A DNA stretch of 64,000 nucleotides from Nectonema munidae (GCA_030549495.1 JAUIRK010000971.1:796501-860500), one strand, 5' to 3'; positions 23,820 through 36,245 are shown, counted from the first letter of the stretch. Program-made: numbers and translations. Notes: generated by a model not told the origin, from the sequence alone.

Positions 23820-24422
23820 TTATAATAATTTTTGAACAAATTTCATAACTAAAATTTGTTTATTATTTTTAATATTATTAAGCATTTTATTTATACCATG
23901 ATCATATACCGTTGGAAAATAGTTATAAAACATTCTATATGATGTGAGGAAAGTGTGAAAACGAATTATTTTCACGTTGAGTGGTGAGGTAAGGCTTAAA
24001 AGCATTAAGATTATATTGTTGTTGCAAGCAATCAGAAGTGAGCGTGTTGAGCATTTGAGGGAGAAGTATAAGAGGAGATTGATCAGAGAAAGTTAAGTTA
24101 TTACAATTAACGTATGTATGGTGACGTATTCTGTGGGGTAAAATTTTCTGATAAGGGACAAAAGGCCTTAGTGCTAATGGACATTTTACATGATAGTATT
24201 TGTAACCAATGCAGCAACTGAGAAATTGCGTCTAAACTGTAATTTATCGTGTCCTGGAAGATTATAAAGATCTTGAGTAACTAGGTCTCGGGAGCGAAGA
24301 CCAATAATTATACGAATTGCACGGCGTTGTAGCGATTCTATACAGTTTGTTAAGACTTTTCCGGCTCCACACAATAGGATTGAGGCATATTCCATATGAC
24401 ATCTTATAACATAACATAACAT
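23820..24422 (-). pseudogene. Duplicate of the LINE RT C-terminal fragment
   Basis: This is the second tandem copy of 7158-7760. It carries the same IESLQ.RAIRIIIGLRSRD segment, with R in place of H at one position. It is a truncated LINE piece with no intact coding capacity. Confidence 0.65.
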
Positions 24423-24922
24423 AATTTATTAAGCGAATAGAAAGGCAAATTTGCCTGTAATGATCGCATCAATTTAAGGAAAAGAATAACTAAACTGATC
24501 GAGAATAGTGTAAGTGAGAATTATGGAAAAAAGATTAATATAAGAAAACTAGGATATTCCGAGTTACTAAGCTAGGAAGGAGTATGCATCTTATCTTTCC
24601 AGAAGTGGTCAATGCGTTGCTTGAAGATGTTTAAAGTAGGAGAGTTTACTACATACGCGGGAAAGCTGTTCCAGTCGTTGAGAATTCTGTTAGAAAAGAA
24701 GTTTTTGCGGAAGTGCTTTTTGTGTCGGCCTTTTATAAATTTGTACTGATGAGTTCTTTGAAATCTTGAAGAAAATGGGGGTAGGTATCACGATTAACAT
24801 GAATGTTTTTATTTATGATTTTAAATACTGTTATCATGTCGTTTCTTTTATATCTGTATGACAGAAGTAATGTAAACGTAATAAAGTTCCCAAGTAATTT
24901 TTAAAAATTTTGGCACACTAAA
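24407..24922 (-). mobile_element. Duplicate of the 5'-truncated LINE 3' end
   Basis: This is the second tandem copy of 7745-8260. The tail here reads as a clean run of ATAAC units (ATAACATAACATAAC), whereas the first copy has ATAACATAATTTAAC. This suggests a small change in the tail repeat after or at duplication. Confidence 0.62.
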
Positions 24923-25547
24923 TATATGAAAATGCAAAATGAAAAAAGTTAAATAAAACATTTTCAAAAAAATTAATTTTGTTAATATCAATATAAACTG
25001 ATCTAAAGACATTTCAATAGTTCAAATGAATAAAATTAGAAGAATTACTGCAAACCAAGGTTCTCATTTAAACAAAATATTATCAAGAGACAGAGTTTTA
25101 CCGAAATTGGAAAAATTATTTAGGAATAAGAAGATTTAAATATAAAAGAATGAAATAAGTAAATGGTCTAAAAAGGATACCTATAAAATCAATGAAATAT
25201 CAAATACAAAAATAGTATTGGTCGGTAACAATATATTTAAGAATAAAGGAAAAAAAATCGATAAGCAGAATCGCTTTTAAAAAATCCTTAATCATCTCAA
25301 AAATAATTAGCAGAAAAGGATTAGACCAGCGGTTTCCAACCTTTCTTATTTTGCGGCACAGTTTAGAGAAGATCAAAAGAACACGGCACACCGTTACATT
25401 AAATTCCTAAAAGCGCTGAAGTACTCTACCTCGCAACAGTCTTCTAATTTCGGTGTGTAGCTGTGTATGAGCAGATTCCATAGCAGAACATAAAATTGAA
25501 AATAACCTTGTTTCAGTTGCTTACTTTTAATATAATTTATTATGTTG

Positions 25548-26364
25548 TTTAAAAAATTTTTTGTAAGTCAGGTACTAGCTATTTTGCAACAAGAACTTCT
25601 CTGTGCAAACAACAGTGAGTAAAAACAAAAGCAGGTTTTTTTGTTTGCTCTGAAACCTTTTACGACATAGATGGTGCACGGTCTGTGCAGATGCAAGTGA
25701 AATAATGGTCTACAATTTCAAAAATATCTTCACCCTCTTCTTTATATGGGATTCTAATAAACGCTAAAAGTTGTGCTTTTCCACTAATACCAGTCGATTC
25801 ATCTAAGTGAATTGCCAAATATTTTTTACTAAGTATTTGAGATTCACTATTTTCATACATATCACATATCCGTTTGTATTATAGTATTATCAGACAAAGG
25901 AATTTTCATAACTTCTCAAGAATTTTCTCCTATTTTTCACAAATAAAATGTTCTCAATTTTACAGCATTCTGGTAAAATCAAAGATTCAGCTTCTTGAGT
26001 TCTATCTGAAACAGATATAAGCTTTGTAAAATTCTGCGACTCGAGTGTTTGATTAGCCTCAAGTCTCAAAAAATATTCGTTAGTTTTTTGAGATGAATGT
26101 GAGTGTTTTGTCATTAAGTGTCTTTTGAATTCACTTGAAACCATGTCTTCATTAGCTACTTTTTGTCCACATAAAAGATACATGGGATTGGATGGTTTTT
26201 CTTTAGAAGAAATAAACCCAAAAGACAAATATTATTCTTTATACTGTCTTATGACTGATTCATTAAAACTTTTATCATTTGTTGTAACTCGAATGCTAGT
26301 ACTTGCTTCGATCTCACATTCTTCATTTTCAAACTTTTGTTTTTTAAAAACAAATTTTTCCATA
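25548..26364 (-). pseudogene. Duplicate hAT transposase relic
   Basis: This is the second tandem copy of the relic at 8887-9707. LDESTGISGKAQLL and the zinc-finger segment are retained. The region around CTDRAPSMS is followed by a small deletion, so the THCC.HRE segment is out of frame here. It is non-functional, with the same older disruptions as its partner. Confidence 0.72.
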
Positions 26365-26426
26365 TTTAAATTTAATTAAGTTTTGATGGTAATCCAAATT
26401 TTTTTCCATACAAGTTATTGGACTTT

Positions 26427-26584
26427 AGAATAGGGGGCGTGAGTAAAGTTGGTTAGATACTGGGATTCGATAACTCAAGGTATTGGGTTCGATCCCGCAT
26501 CAAGCCTACTTTCTTCATAGTTCGATACAAGCGGCGCAATTGTGCCTTTTTGGTGAAAACACCTCACGGACTTTTACATTACCT
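26427..26584 (+). mobile_element. tRNA-derived SINE, duplicate of copy 1
   Basis: This is the same insertion carried by the second tandem copy, with the same 12-bp target repeat TTATTGGACTTT at 26415-26426 and 26585-26596. It is not an independent insertion. Confidence 0.85.
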
Positions 26585-27634
26585 TTATTGGACTTTTTTT
26601 AATTATATGTTAATCTTAAAAAAATTACTCAAAAAACTCACTTATGATATCAATCCAAATTTTAAATCTATAAAATGATATAATTTTTTATCAAGTATTA
26701 ATCGGTTTTTGATTGAAATCTTTTGAAAAAATCATTTGCCTTTTTTGGTGAGTTTTCTGTTTAGTTGAAAGTACCCAAAAAATTAAAGCAAACCTTACCC
26801 TCACATGGTCAAACCAGGGCGAAGCAGCCACATTAAATTAAATAGCCATAAAATTAAAAGAAATAAAAAGAAAAAGTTTATGTAACTATTGAAAATAAAC
26901 TTAAAAATTTGTTTCCTACAAAAATACGCGGCACATTCACGGACCGTTGGCGACACACTAGTGATGCGAACGGCACACTTGTTAAAAACCGCTGTGTTAG
27001 ACTGTCCCCCAAAATTCAGAAAACAAAGTTCAATAGCACTCACCCTACATTCGACATTTTTCGCTTTCCTATTAGAACGCCTTATGTAATAATTTTTGAA
27101 ATAATTAACTAAAACCTGTTTTAAGCGCCTTCCATTTTAGTTGCTACTTCTGAGTGTGTCATCTCTTACTTCTTTGTATTTTAGAATTATTTGACAGTTG
27201 TAAAGGATGGAAGAAGAAGAAAATACTTGTGGCTGTATGCATATCTGTTAAAAGTATTTATAAATATAGAAGGAGTAGTGATATTCTTTTAAAGAAGGAT
27301 TCTCAATTGTTTTAAATGTGTGTGAATAAAATAGTGGACATAGAGAACTGCCTAAACCAGGTAAAAAAGTTAAATTTTTGTTGAACACAGGCGTGTATAT
27401 ATCATTGAAATAATGCGCCCTTAGCAAGAAAAAAGTTTAAAAATTTAGAGAAATTTTCTTTTTAGAGGTTTTGTTTTTGGAAATTTTAGGTTTTCAGCGT
27501 TTTGACGAAAAAGTGTTCTATATCTTGATAAGGATACTAAAGTTTGGAGATGGTTTATTACTATAAGTATTTTTTTGAATAATATTGTAATATCATCATT
27601 TTTATTTAGATAAAGAAAGAAATTGCTAAATAAA

Positions 27635-28633
27635 ATGGAAGACCTAAATATTACAAGTCTGTATTATCAAAGCTTCTGCAGAGACAAAGATGAGATTTCT
27701 ACAAATCCTTATGTGTTTTTTGTCGTATCTTTTCTAGGCTTCATCGTCAACACTTTTTGTCTTTTCATTTTCAAGGCTTTGGAAAAAGAACACCACTGTT
27801 ACTTAATGCTAAAGTATGTTTCCATCTGCAATTTGGGCTATCTTTTAACAAACTTTCTTTATCCCGCCTATGAAAACTACGGACTATTAAAATCATACAA
27901 CTCTGTCCATACATGTGCTTGGCGTTTTTTTGTTTTCAAAGTTTTATTCGTGATACAAGACGCTATAACGATGACCGTACGTTATCTCTATGTCTTTTTT
28001 CTAATCGACAGATACTACATGATTCATAATCCAATCAAAATGCAGGCATGGAGATCGAGTTTTGTATTTAGACATGCACTTCTGCTTTCTTCGTCTCTTT
28101 CTTTCATTTATTCGATGCCAAGGAGTTTTTTAACGCGTGTTGTTAAAAACCACTGCAAACGCAGTCCCTATCTATGCTCAATAGAAGGAAAGGCAGCTCA
28201 TTCAGACTACTTATTTTATCGCGAAATATTTATGTTCATATTTCCAGTCCTTATGTTTATTTCTTTATCAATTGTAATCTCCTACGACATATACTTGTAC
28301 TCAGTTTCAAGAAAAAAAATTGTTCATGCGGTAAGTACGGAGAATAAAAGCACACTTTTAAAAAAATCATCAAAAATAATGATATATTTTTTCTTCTACA
28401 TCATCACTATTTTTCCAATCGCTTTGGTTAACATCTACATTGGACATATGCAGAGAAAGGAAGTGCTATTAATATATACCGATTACATGATGCGGATACT
28501 TTCAATTTCTAAGTATGTGGAGTTGGTGAATGACGCCTTCATTTTTACTCTTTATATTGCTCTTGATTCCAACTGTCATGATTGGATTATAAAAAAATGG
28601 AAAAACTGTCTAACAATGTTGAAAATTTTGTGA
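27635..28633 (+). CDS. Orphan class A G-protein-coupled receptor, copy 2
   Basis: This is the tandem-duplicate partner of the 10979 gene, open over the full 332 codons, with the same DRYYMIHNPIKM, ITIFP and NDAFIFTLY motifs. It differs from copy 1 at six residues that I can see: E171K, Y189H, V203F, V206L, P282T and T286M. Phe203 and Leu206 are shared with the inverted copy at 62298-63296. The 5' flank with the ATTTAG splice-acceptor candidate (ending 27609) and the 3' AATAAA are retained, so it may be expressed. If the duplication is an assembly artefact, this would be an allele of copy 1 and not a separate gene. Confidence 0.83.
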   Translation: MEDLNITSLYYQSFCRDKDEISTNPYVFFVVSFLGFIVNTFCLFIFKALEKEHHCYLMLKYVSICNLGYLLTNFLYPAYENYGLLKSYNSVHTCAWRFFVFKVLFVIQDAITMTVRYLYVFFLIDRYYMIHNPIKMQAWRSSFVFRHALLLSSSLSFIYSMPRSFLTRVVKNHCKRSPYLCSIEGKAAHSDYLFYREIFMFIFPVLMFISLSIVISYDIYLYSVSRKKIVHAVSTENKSTLLKKSSKIMIYFFFYIITIFPIALVNIYIGHMQRKEVLLIYTDYMMRILSISKYVELVNDAFIFTLYIALDSNCHDWIIKKWKNCLTMLKIL

Positions 28634-28905
28634 CTTTTTTATGCAAATGAAAGCATATTGTGAATAAATATGGTTTTTAGTTTTTCTTCTCTATTTAAAT
28701 AAAGCATCTGCAATTGATCAGTTATTTTTTCGTTATAATTTGTTAATAATCATCGCGTTAGTTGTCATATTTTAAAAATATCGCATATTTATAATAGAAA
28801 AGTGATATCAAGTAGATAACCTAATTCTCATCCAAATAAAACTTTAAACATAAAAAAATTACAAATTGGTACTACTTGTATTTTATCAGATTTATTAAAA
28901 GTAAA

Positions 28906-29868
28906 TATATTTAAAACTTAGTGAAACGATAATTGATCTACTTTCAAAACGTAATGCAGAACTCTTCTCTCTAAACGAAGTCAAATCCCATGCCAAATAC
29001 TCTATATGACTCATCGGTTATAGAACCTTCGTACATCTGGAAACAAGCCAATCTCGAAGCCTAAGGATATGTGTGGGAAAGGGGTCAATATTTACTAGCT
29101 TCACAATCAAGTGACTCTGAAGACTCGATCGCCATGAAAAACTTGTAGAACTAAAAATTTTGTTACATTCACACTAGGGACGCCAAAAAAAGAATTTTAT
29201 CAATCGATTAGAAAAAGTTATTAGGAGAAAACTCGACAAAACTAAATCTAGAAGAGTCACAAGTATCACAAAAACAACAACCCGCTATAATGCTCCTTGA
29301 AGTTCAGGAACCAGGTTACAAAATTGAAACCCGTCTGCAAAAGTCCAACTTCTGACACATGCAAATACCGAAGAGTCGTAGAGGTGAAAGAGGCTCCTTG
29401 CTGATTGTTTCGAAGTTAGTGGTGCAGCGAGCCCAATCCTAGACGAGCATTTTGCTTCTAAAAAAGTGCTGTCTACGAATCATGCTCTGCTTACCTTGTG
29501 GCCACAACGTAGGCATGATAATTTACGACCTTGAAAAGACTTTTGATAAGTCTGGCACGAAGGTTTCTTGTTACAACTTAGTAGCATCTCTGTGCCACTA
29601 TTGATCTTCTCTTATTTGGACTTTCTAAGCGCTTTTTTAAAAACAAATTTTCAAGAAAAATAAGCATACGGCGATGGGTCCCCCAAGGATTGCCTCTAGG
29701 ACCACTTCTGTTCAAGATTTACTTCTCTGACATTAAGGTGTCTTTCCATAAGTATATCTCTGTCAGGTTAATCAGCCTCACAGATGGCATATTTTCATAT
29801 TAACCCACTAAGCGCGTTCTCAAATCTGAAAACACTTTAACGACGTGAATAGTAAGATCATAATATTT
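28906..29868 (+). pseudogene. Duplicate decayed LINE lacking 548 bp
   Basis: This is the second tandem copy of the LINE relic. The segment matching 12509-13056 of the first copy, which includes the SDH box, is cleanly absent: TTTTGTT joins directly to ACATTCACACTAGG at about 29164. The RT motif WVPQGLPLGPLLFKIYFSDI is retained at about 29675-29734. Confidence 0.6.
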
Positions 29869-31984
29869 GGCGCTATTTGTTCCAAAATTTATGTGACACG
29901 CAAAATATTCAGGGATTATTTGGGACAAAGGAATTAATATTTATCTTAAATCTTAGAAAAGTTTAAAAGGCTAAAAAGAAATAGCGCTATATAGATAACT
30001 TAGAGAGCTTGGGTGAATTCCACGACGGTAGCCAATGACATTCAAATCCTAACAATGCCGAAATTGAGTAATGGAAGATCCATTTTGAGATGACTATGCT
30101 TAACTTGGATTAATAAAATTGACGATTTAGCATATAAACTTTTTAGGAATGTTTATAGCAACTCGTTCCCTATTCCTCATTGCTGGATCTCTTTTCTTAG
30201 TTCCAGAATAGGTAAGGGAATTTTGATAACAAGTTTTTCCACAAACTAGCTCAAGCATTGCCCACAATTATGCAAAGCTTAGCTCATGCAGATTGGTTAA
30301 GCATGCCTGGTTAAAGTGTTCTTCGGAGTATATGCTAAAAAAGGGAAACAAATGATTTGTGACTATCCATTCATATATACAATAGCCTCCGAGCAATGGA
30401 GAATTCTCCGTTTTGCATTTATTTATGCTTTTCTGCATACTAGATCCCCCAGCTTAAAGTTAGGATTGGAACAAGGTATAAGTCCCAAAAGATTTTCTTG
30501 CAAAGAATTCGGTTGGGCATAGTCTGCAATCTGGGATCTGTTGTAGTTTGCTTCAACGTCCGTTTATTATATATTTTCAAGGTAAAATTTATTTTCTTTA
30601 TTAAACACACACACTATTATGTAATATCGGATGGAGAAAATTTCTAGGAGCAGTTTTCTCGCGTATCCAGCATGCCCTTAAATTGCTTTCATATTGTTAA
30701 CTTCCACATTATGATACTAAATATTATTTATCCATATTATATAAGGTATTCAATTCCATTACTTTTTGATATTTATTCTATCATACTTCATTTATAATGA
30801 TACTTTTTATTTAGAAAGAAGCTATGCACTCTGTTCTGCAGGTATTTTATCCTAGTTAAGGTTTACGGTTAAGTAATGTTTTAGCGACCCGATTGTTAGG
30901 ATTCTATCTATCACTTTGATGTATTCATATATTTGAAATATAGATTCTTCTCATCTATAACTTATATCAAGGTATAACTTTGGAGTACGAGAGGCCGTTC
31001 TTGCGTTTTAGTGGGATGCAAAGTTCAGGTAGATCGCGGATTCAGCATTCCGGTCGAGCTTTTGCTATTCTAAATTCTAAAAACGTATTCTCTCATGTTT
31101 TTCTCATTAGTAAGTTTTTCTTTCAGTGTTGACTTTTTTTTATTCGACAGTTTTATGACATAACTGAGAAATAAATCCTTTGAAAAACTTATTAGCATGC
31201 TGTTAATATTTTTTATACCTTTCATTTTGGAGAATGACTGATTTCTGGCTTATCTGCAAAAGTTGCTGTAGTTTTAAATTTTAATAAATTTTAAAAATTA
31301 ATACTTTTAGATAATCCAAAAAATTTTAGTTTGACTCTCTTAATTCTAATGGTATAATTCCAGGTATAAATGTCAAATCAAAAAACTCAAGTGAATAAAA
31401 AAGAAGATTTTAGCCAAAAATTTTTCCAATATGAATGAATTTTTCTTTAAATGTTAAAAGAATAAAATCATAAATTTTTACTAATGTAAAATTCATACTT
31501 CTACGTTTATACTTTTACCATTTAATATAAAAAAACATTTTAAACATAATAAAAACAAAAAAAAATTAGTTTTTAGTTGTGACCGAAAAGTTTGCACGTC
31601 ACTGTATTTTCTGTTAAATCAGACGTACTTTCATCCTAAATTTTTGAAAACTTGACCTTGAAAATAATACTACACTATTTAAAAGTTCATGGTTTGAAAG
31701 TTGTTGCTCATTTGCTAACTTTCATAATTTTAAATATCCCAAAATTTCATTTATGCGAAGATTTGCATCCAAGACAAAAAACAGCTTAAACAAAAAGAAC
31801 GGTATCGAAAGATGCTAAAATAGACTAAAAAAGAAAATCATGTCAACGGATTTAATAATCAACAAATGTATGAATTTGACAGTCGCAAAATCATTCCTTA
31901 TATCACTTTAACATTGTTTGCATTTGTACCAGGTAAGCCATGTTTTAACAGTATTTGTCAGATAAACCTTCTTAACTGTTATCG

Positions 31985-32035
31985 ATAAATTTTTCGATGA
32001 TATGATATGATATGATATGATATTTATTTACAAAT
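31985..32035 (-). repeat. LINE tail with GATAT pentamer repeats
   Basis: On the minus strand, TTTGTAAATAAATATCAT leads into five or so ATATC units. An AATAAA-containing end followed by a pentamer tail is how CR1/RTE-like LINE 3' ends look. No coding remnant is attached. Confidence 0.45.
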
Positions 32036-32347
32036 GAAAGTTTACGCATGAGAAAAGTATGACAAAAACAACTGAACCAAATTATCGAAACAGTATGAAA
32101 ATAATGTAGGTAATTTTGTGAAGATCCAAAATAATTTCGATGAAAGTAATTGATAATAAATAATTCAATAAAATTGTATGAATACTTGCAATAATCTAAA
32201 GGTTAAAAATGTTTCGATTTTGTTGTTCGCCATAAATGATGTTTTCATATTTGATAAGCGATATAATAATATTTCACATAAAAATTTTACTTAATGTATA
32301 TTTATAATTTTAAAAGTATCAAAATTTGTAAATTTGTGTGCTCCACT

Positions 32348-32723
32348 TAGAGATGTATCGGATGAAATTTTTTTTGCATCCGCGCATATCAAAGTTGGCA
32401 TCCTAGCGCATGCGGATACGGATGTCAGTATTTATTTTTTTAACAGATGTGGATGCGTATATCATAATTCCTATTCTGAGTAAACGCAAGTTGTATACTT
32501 TTTAAAAATTTAGGGAGAAAATGTCAACGCATATATGTTATCGTCAATTCTTACTTATCGCAAAAATTTTGGATAAAGTAAGAATTGAAAAATTCTGAAA
32601 AAAAACTCAGCGCTATATAGAAAAAAGTTGAAAAATCGCGGATGCAGATGTTATTGCGCATGCTGAAGCTTAAATGATCCGCGGATGAGAAAGTTACGAG
32701 GATGTACAAATTATACATCTCTA
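32348..32723. mobile_element. Non-autonomous hAT-type element (376 bp)
   Basis: Perfect 11-bp inverted ends TAGAGATGTAT (32348) and ATACATCTCTA (ending 32723). The inside is rich in GGATGC/GCATCC subterminal motifs. Part of it (about 32540-32620) is homologous, in the opposite orientation, to 41750-41850 of the element at 41655-42590. No coding sequence. The flanking 8-mers do not match convincingly. Confidence 0.65.
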
Positions 32724-33056
32724 TCCCCTAGAAAAAGTTTGCATCCCTTTCCCGGAGTCAAAGTTCTCGCTACGCCCCTGAATATTTCCTTTTTTCTTTT
32801 TCCATTTTTTGTTGTTAGGGGATAATAAATTTTTTATTTTTGTCTTTATCAAATTCAGTGGAAATATCTTTTTAATAGTCCGTAAAATTTGGCGGAAAAA
32901 CAAACCCCATTTATTGCGCTTTTATAGAGTGCAGGGTTAATCAGGTTCAATTGAGGTATTCATGAATTTACATAAACTTTTGATATTTATTATTTGAATA
33001 TGAAGATTCTAGAAATGCATAAAAAAAGAAAAATGAACATTGTCAAACAAGTTAAT
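32724..33056. other. No gene; possible transposon end
   Basis: At about 32746-32776, on the minus strand, the sequence CAGGGGCGTAGCGAG is followed by AACTTTGACTCCGGG. This looks like a DNA-transposon terminus, but no partner end was found. The frame at 32721-32903 is a by-product of this repeat. Confidence 0.35.
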
Positions 33057-34013
33057 ACTAGAGGTATTAACATTAGCGATCAATGAAATATTAATCTTAA
33101 ATTTAAAAAAAATATATTGAAATAAGATCCTATCAGAATAATAGATGATAGAGATAATATCTATCAGAATAATAGATGAATAGCTAAAAGCATATCTAAA
33201 AAATTTAAAACAAATTTTACGCTATTAGGTCGACCACTTATTTTACTATATGGAGGAGGAGGGGCTAAATTGACATATCTAACCATAAATTGTTTGCATG
33301 TTTGTTGTAATAGATTTTGTCATGCTTGATAGCTTGAAGACGTCGACATTGTTTCGACTATATCGCCCATTCTCGATAAATCTTCGTTGTTTCATGTCTC
33401 TCCAAATACACAAATTTGCTAATTTTAATAGGTGTCTTGTTTGAATGGCGTCATGGCGTCATCACCTGATCAAAAATTTCAATTTTTTTTCCATAATTTT
33501 TCTAAACTAATTTTGTTCACGTATCTGTGAGTAATGAATGGTATATAAGATATTTAGTTTTCGAGTTATTTTAGCTTGTATGAGGGTTGTAGCAAAATTA
33601 ATCCTGATGAAAAGACTTCACCCTATTTATATAAATTTAAATTCAAGTATTGCCATATTTTGCGTAAGAACACCTTCGATTCAAGTACAACGAAATCAAA
33701 TGCATAAAATCGATATCGCATGAAAATTTAAACATCAAAGCTTTCTTTTGTTTATTATTGATTCATTTGATAGAATAAATATAATCGCATTAAAATTTGA
33801 ATAAAATTTAATTGGAAACACAAAATTTTACACCTGACTTCATTATTGTTCATGCAAGAATATCAATTTTTTCCCCAAATTATTGAGAAAGCGATATTTC
33901 AAGCAAATTTTTTTCCAAAATATCAGACCATTTTAGAAGTATGTAAGATGCATATATTTTTTTAAAATTTAAGATTAATATATCATTGATCGCTAATGTT
34001 AATTGAAACTAGT
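33057..34013. mobile_element. MITE-like element with ~60-bp terminal inverted repeats
   Basis: The left arm ACTAGAGGTATTAACATTAG (from 33057) continues with a GCGATCAATG motif. The right arm (about 33953-34013) is its near-perfect reverse complement over roughly 60 bp and ends ...AACTAGT. The total is about 957 bp. TA flanks both ends, which fits a Tc1/mariner-type target, but the family is not certain. No transposase is recognisable; the frame at 33538-33723 has no domain. Confidence 0.7.
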
Positions 34014-34095
34014 AATTAGGAAATATCACTGAAAAAATAATTAGTAATAGGTAGTCAGGGGGCTTAGTAAGTTTATTGCATTCCTGTTAGTAGTT

Positions 34096-34245
34096 ATGGT
34101 GCGTAGGTGGAGTTGGTTGATGCTGGATTCGATAACTCAAGGTCTTGGATTCGATTCCCCATCAAGCCTGCTTGCCTCATAGTTCGATACAAGCGACGCA
34201 ATTGTGCCTTCTCGATGAAAACACCCTACCTTTACCTTTACCTTA
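34096..34245 (+). mobile_element. tRNA-derived SINE, independent copy
   Basis: Same family as 9771-9928: the A-box region GGAGTTGGTTGATGCTGG, a B box with one change (GATTCGATTCC), the body TAGTTCGATACAAGCGACGC, and a tail of TTTACC units (CTACCTTTACCTTTACCTTA). The tail is more complete here than in the nested copy. Confidence 0.8.
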
Positions 34246-34559
34246 GATAGCGTTAATAATATTCATAAATTTTAATAATTTCATGAAAAGTATTAACTTA
34301 CAATGCTCTATATCAATTTATTAATTAAATTTTTGAAAGAAAAAAAAACTAGAAGATTTGAACTTTTTTAAATGTTTTTTCTTTGATTTTTGTTCATTTA
34401 TTCAAATATTAATATCCAAGAATTCCCAGATTCCTTCATTTTTGTGTCCAATAATTCTTCATTTGAAATGAACATTGTAAACATTTTTATCCAGAGATAT
34501 TTTCGTTTTTTGAGTTATACGACATAAAAGCGTTGAAGATATTCAAAGTTAAAACTTAT

Positions 34560-35015
34560 TACAGCATATTTCGGTGTATAAGTCGACCTTTAATCCGACA
34601 AAATCGGTTCAAAATTGAGGCTTCATCGTTAGCTTAAGTATAAAAAAAATATTTAAAGAATTTTATCTGGTTAGTAGGAGAATTAGGAACAGACTGATTT
34701 AGAGAGAAAAAGAAGTGAAAGTATATGAGTATGTAAATTATAGAGGTTTATGTTAATACTATATCTTATATATTATTTCATATTGTGAGTAGAACAACAT
34801 TTGTAATGACATACCGGCAGTCTTTAATTAATGTCCGGTGTTTTATATATGGTAACTTTTACACTGCGGCTTAGGCTAGCCGATAATTTAGACGAGTTCT
34901 GTATTTTAGAGGTCCAATTATACCTCAGCTATTATCAAAAATCCTAATAATTTACTCTAATGGGGGGGGGGGGGGGGTTATTTGTAGGTCGACTTATACA
35001 CCGAAATATACGGTA
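34560..35015. mobile_element. Non-autonomous DNA transposon, 456 bp
   Basis: The left end contains ATATTTCGGTGTATAAG followed by TCGACCT (34566-34589). The right end (34986-35009) is its exact reverse complement, giving a perfect core of about 24 bp. Outer bases TAC...GTA are nearly symmetric. A run of about 17 G lies at 34962-34978. There is no coding sequence. The 'tataagtcgac' style of terminus is widespread in animal MITEs, but I cannot fix the superfamily. Confidence 0.7.
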
Positions 35016-36095
35016 TTTAAAAAAACTGAAGATAAAAAATAAATTATTAAAAGCCTTGAAACTAGTTAAATGTACTATATATTTCTTTGAAAAACTAAAT
35101 AAATATCATAAGGAATGACTATTTCAAGGATCAAAAAACTTTTTCAGGTATCAGAAAAAGGCCGGTAAATTTACCAAAATATCATTTATATAACTATATT
35201 AAGTAGGATAATTACGTTAAGCTCTCGCTACTATTTTATATAGTAGCAGCTACTACATTTTCTTTCAGTGTAGTAAACTAGAAATATTACGCCCTATGGT
35301 TCGTAACGCGTAAAAAATTGCACTGCTAAGTTTTGATAAAAATTTAATAAACATTGATATGCTTTTAGATGAAGTGAAAAACTAATTGACAAGCGCATTG
35401 CATATGCGCAAATCGCATATTACCAAAATGTCTGAATTAACTTCATTTTTAAGTTATAGAATATAGAGCTTTATAGATGGCGTTAATTGTTATATCCATT
35501 AAATAAAAATAGCAATTATTAAGTATGTTATTTTCAAAATTCTTGACATTATTAATTTTGAAAAATCATATGAATCATAGCATAATAGAATTTTCCACCT
35601 ATTTGAAATATGAATTTATTATTTCACACATTTTTCAACAAAAATGCATATTTTGAAATTCATGGGCTTTTTACTCCATTATGTTGGTATCGGTATAATT
35701 CCCAAACACTGTGGTATGCGAAGGTTAATTCCATACAACATGTGTATATATGCATTTGAAACTCGTTATAACAAAAATTGATTTATTTTCAAAATGCAGG
35801 CGAACTAATGCAATTTTATTTTGAAAAGTAATTAAATTTTTTGTACATTATAAATAATGAAATTACATTAGATTTGCATTTTTATGTTTGAAAACCCTGC
35901 TCAAAAGACCACCCTCTCTTTCTATTTTAGATATATAATTTTTCGCAAAATAAAATATATTTTTAAATGACTCTACTTATACCAGATGATCTTTAAATAG
36001 TCCTCCTTTAAATTGAGTGTGGAAGGAGGTTGATAATGTTAACATATCATTTTAAAATTGGATATGTTAACTATATGGATCTGTATCCCATTAAA
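35016..36095. other. No gene; dispersed repeat
   Basis: The 35725-35905 part (GAAACTCGTTATAACAAAA, then TTTATTTTCAAAATGCA) recurs at 53785-53900, so it belongs to a dispersed repeat. Near 35640-35727 there is a GGGCTTTTTACTCC segment and a TGCGAAGGTTAA end similar to the piggyBac-type ends at 16235 and 38607. Confidence 0.45.
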
Positions 36096-36245
36096 TGTAA
36101 AGGTAAAAGTACCCTGGCGTGTTTTCATTGAGAAGGCACAATTGCACCGCTTGCATTGAACTATGAAAAAAGGAGGCTTGATGCGGGATCGACAAAGACC
36201 TTGAGTTATTGAAGCCCAGTATCTAACCAACCTTACTCAGGCCCC
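36096..36245 (-). mobile_element. tRNA-derived SINE, minus-strand copy
   Basis: In reverse, the sequence shows the tail AAAGGTAAAAGTACC, the body GAAGGCACAATTGCACCGC, the B-box region GCGGGATCGACAAAGACC (degenerate) and an A-box region CAGTATCTAACCAACCTTAC. The short minus frame at 36039-36230 is only this SINE. Confidence 0.78.

Larger units (their letters stand above)
25327..26994 (-). mobile_element. Duplicate hAT element with nested SINE
   Basis: This is the second tandem copy of 8665-10338, with the same ends (CAGCGGTTTCC at 25327, AAACCGCTG ending 26994) and the same nested SINE. A short deletion near 25665 relative to the first copy removes codons of the transposase relic around the CTDRAPSMS segment. 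Confidence 0.8.
16662..31906. repeat. Distal copy of the tandem duplication
   Basis: This is the second copy of the unit at 1-15801, in the same orientation. It starts with GTTACTTAAATTTTAAAAC, as at position 1, and homology ends at about 31906, where unrelated sequence (ACTTTAACATTG) follows. It lacks the 548 bp present at 12509-13056 of the first copy. It keeps an open receptor gene and the same nested transposons with the same target-site repeats, so all those insertions predate the duplication. Confidence 0.95.
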
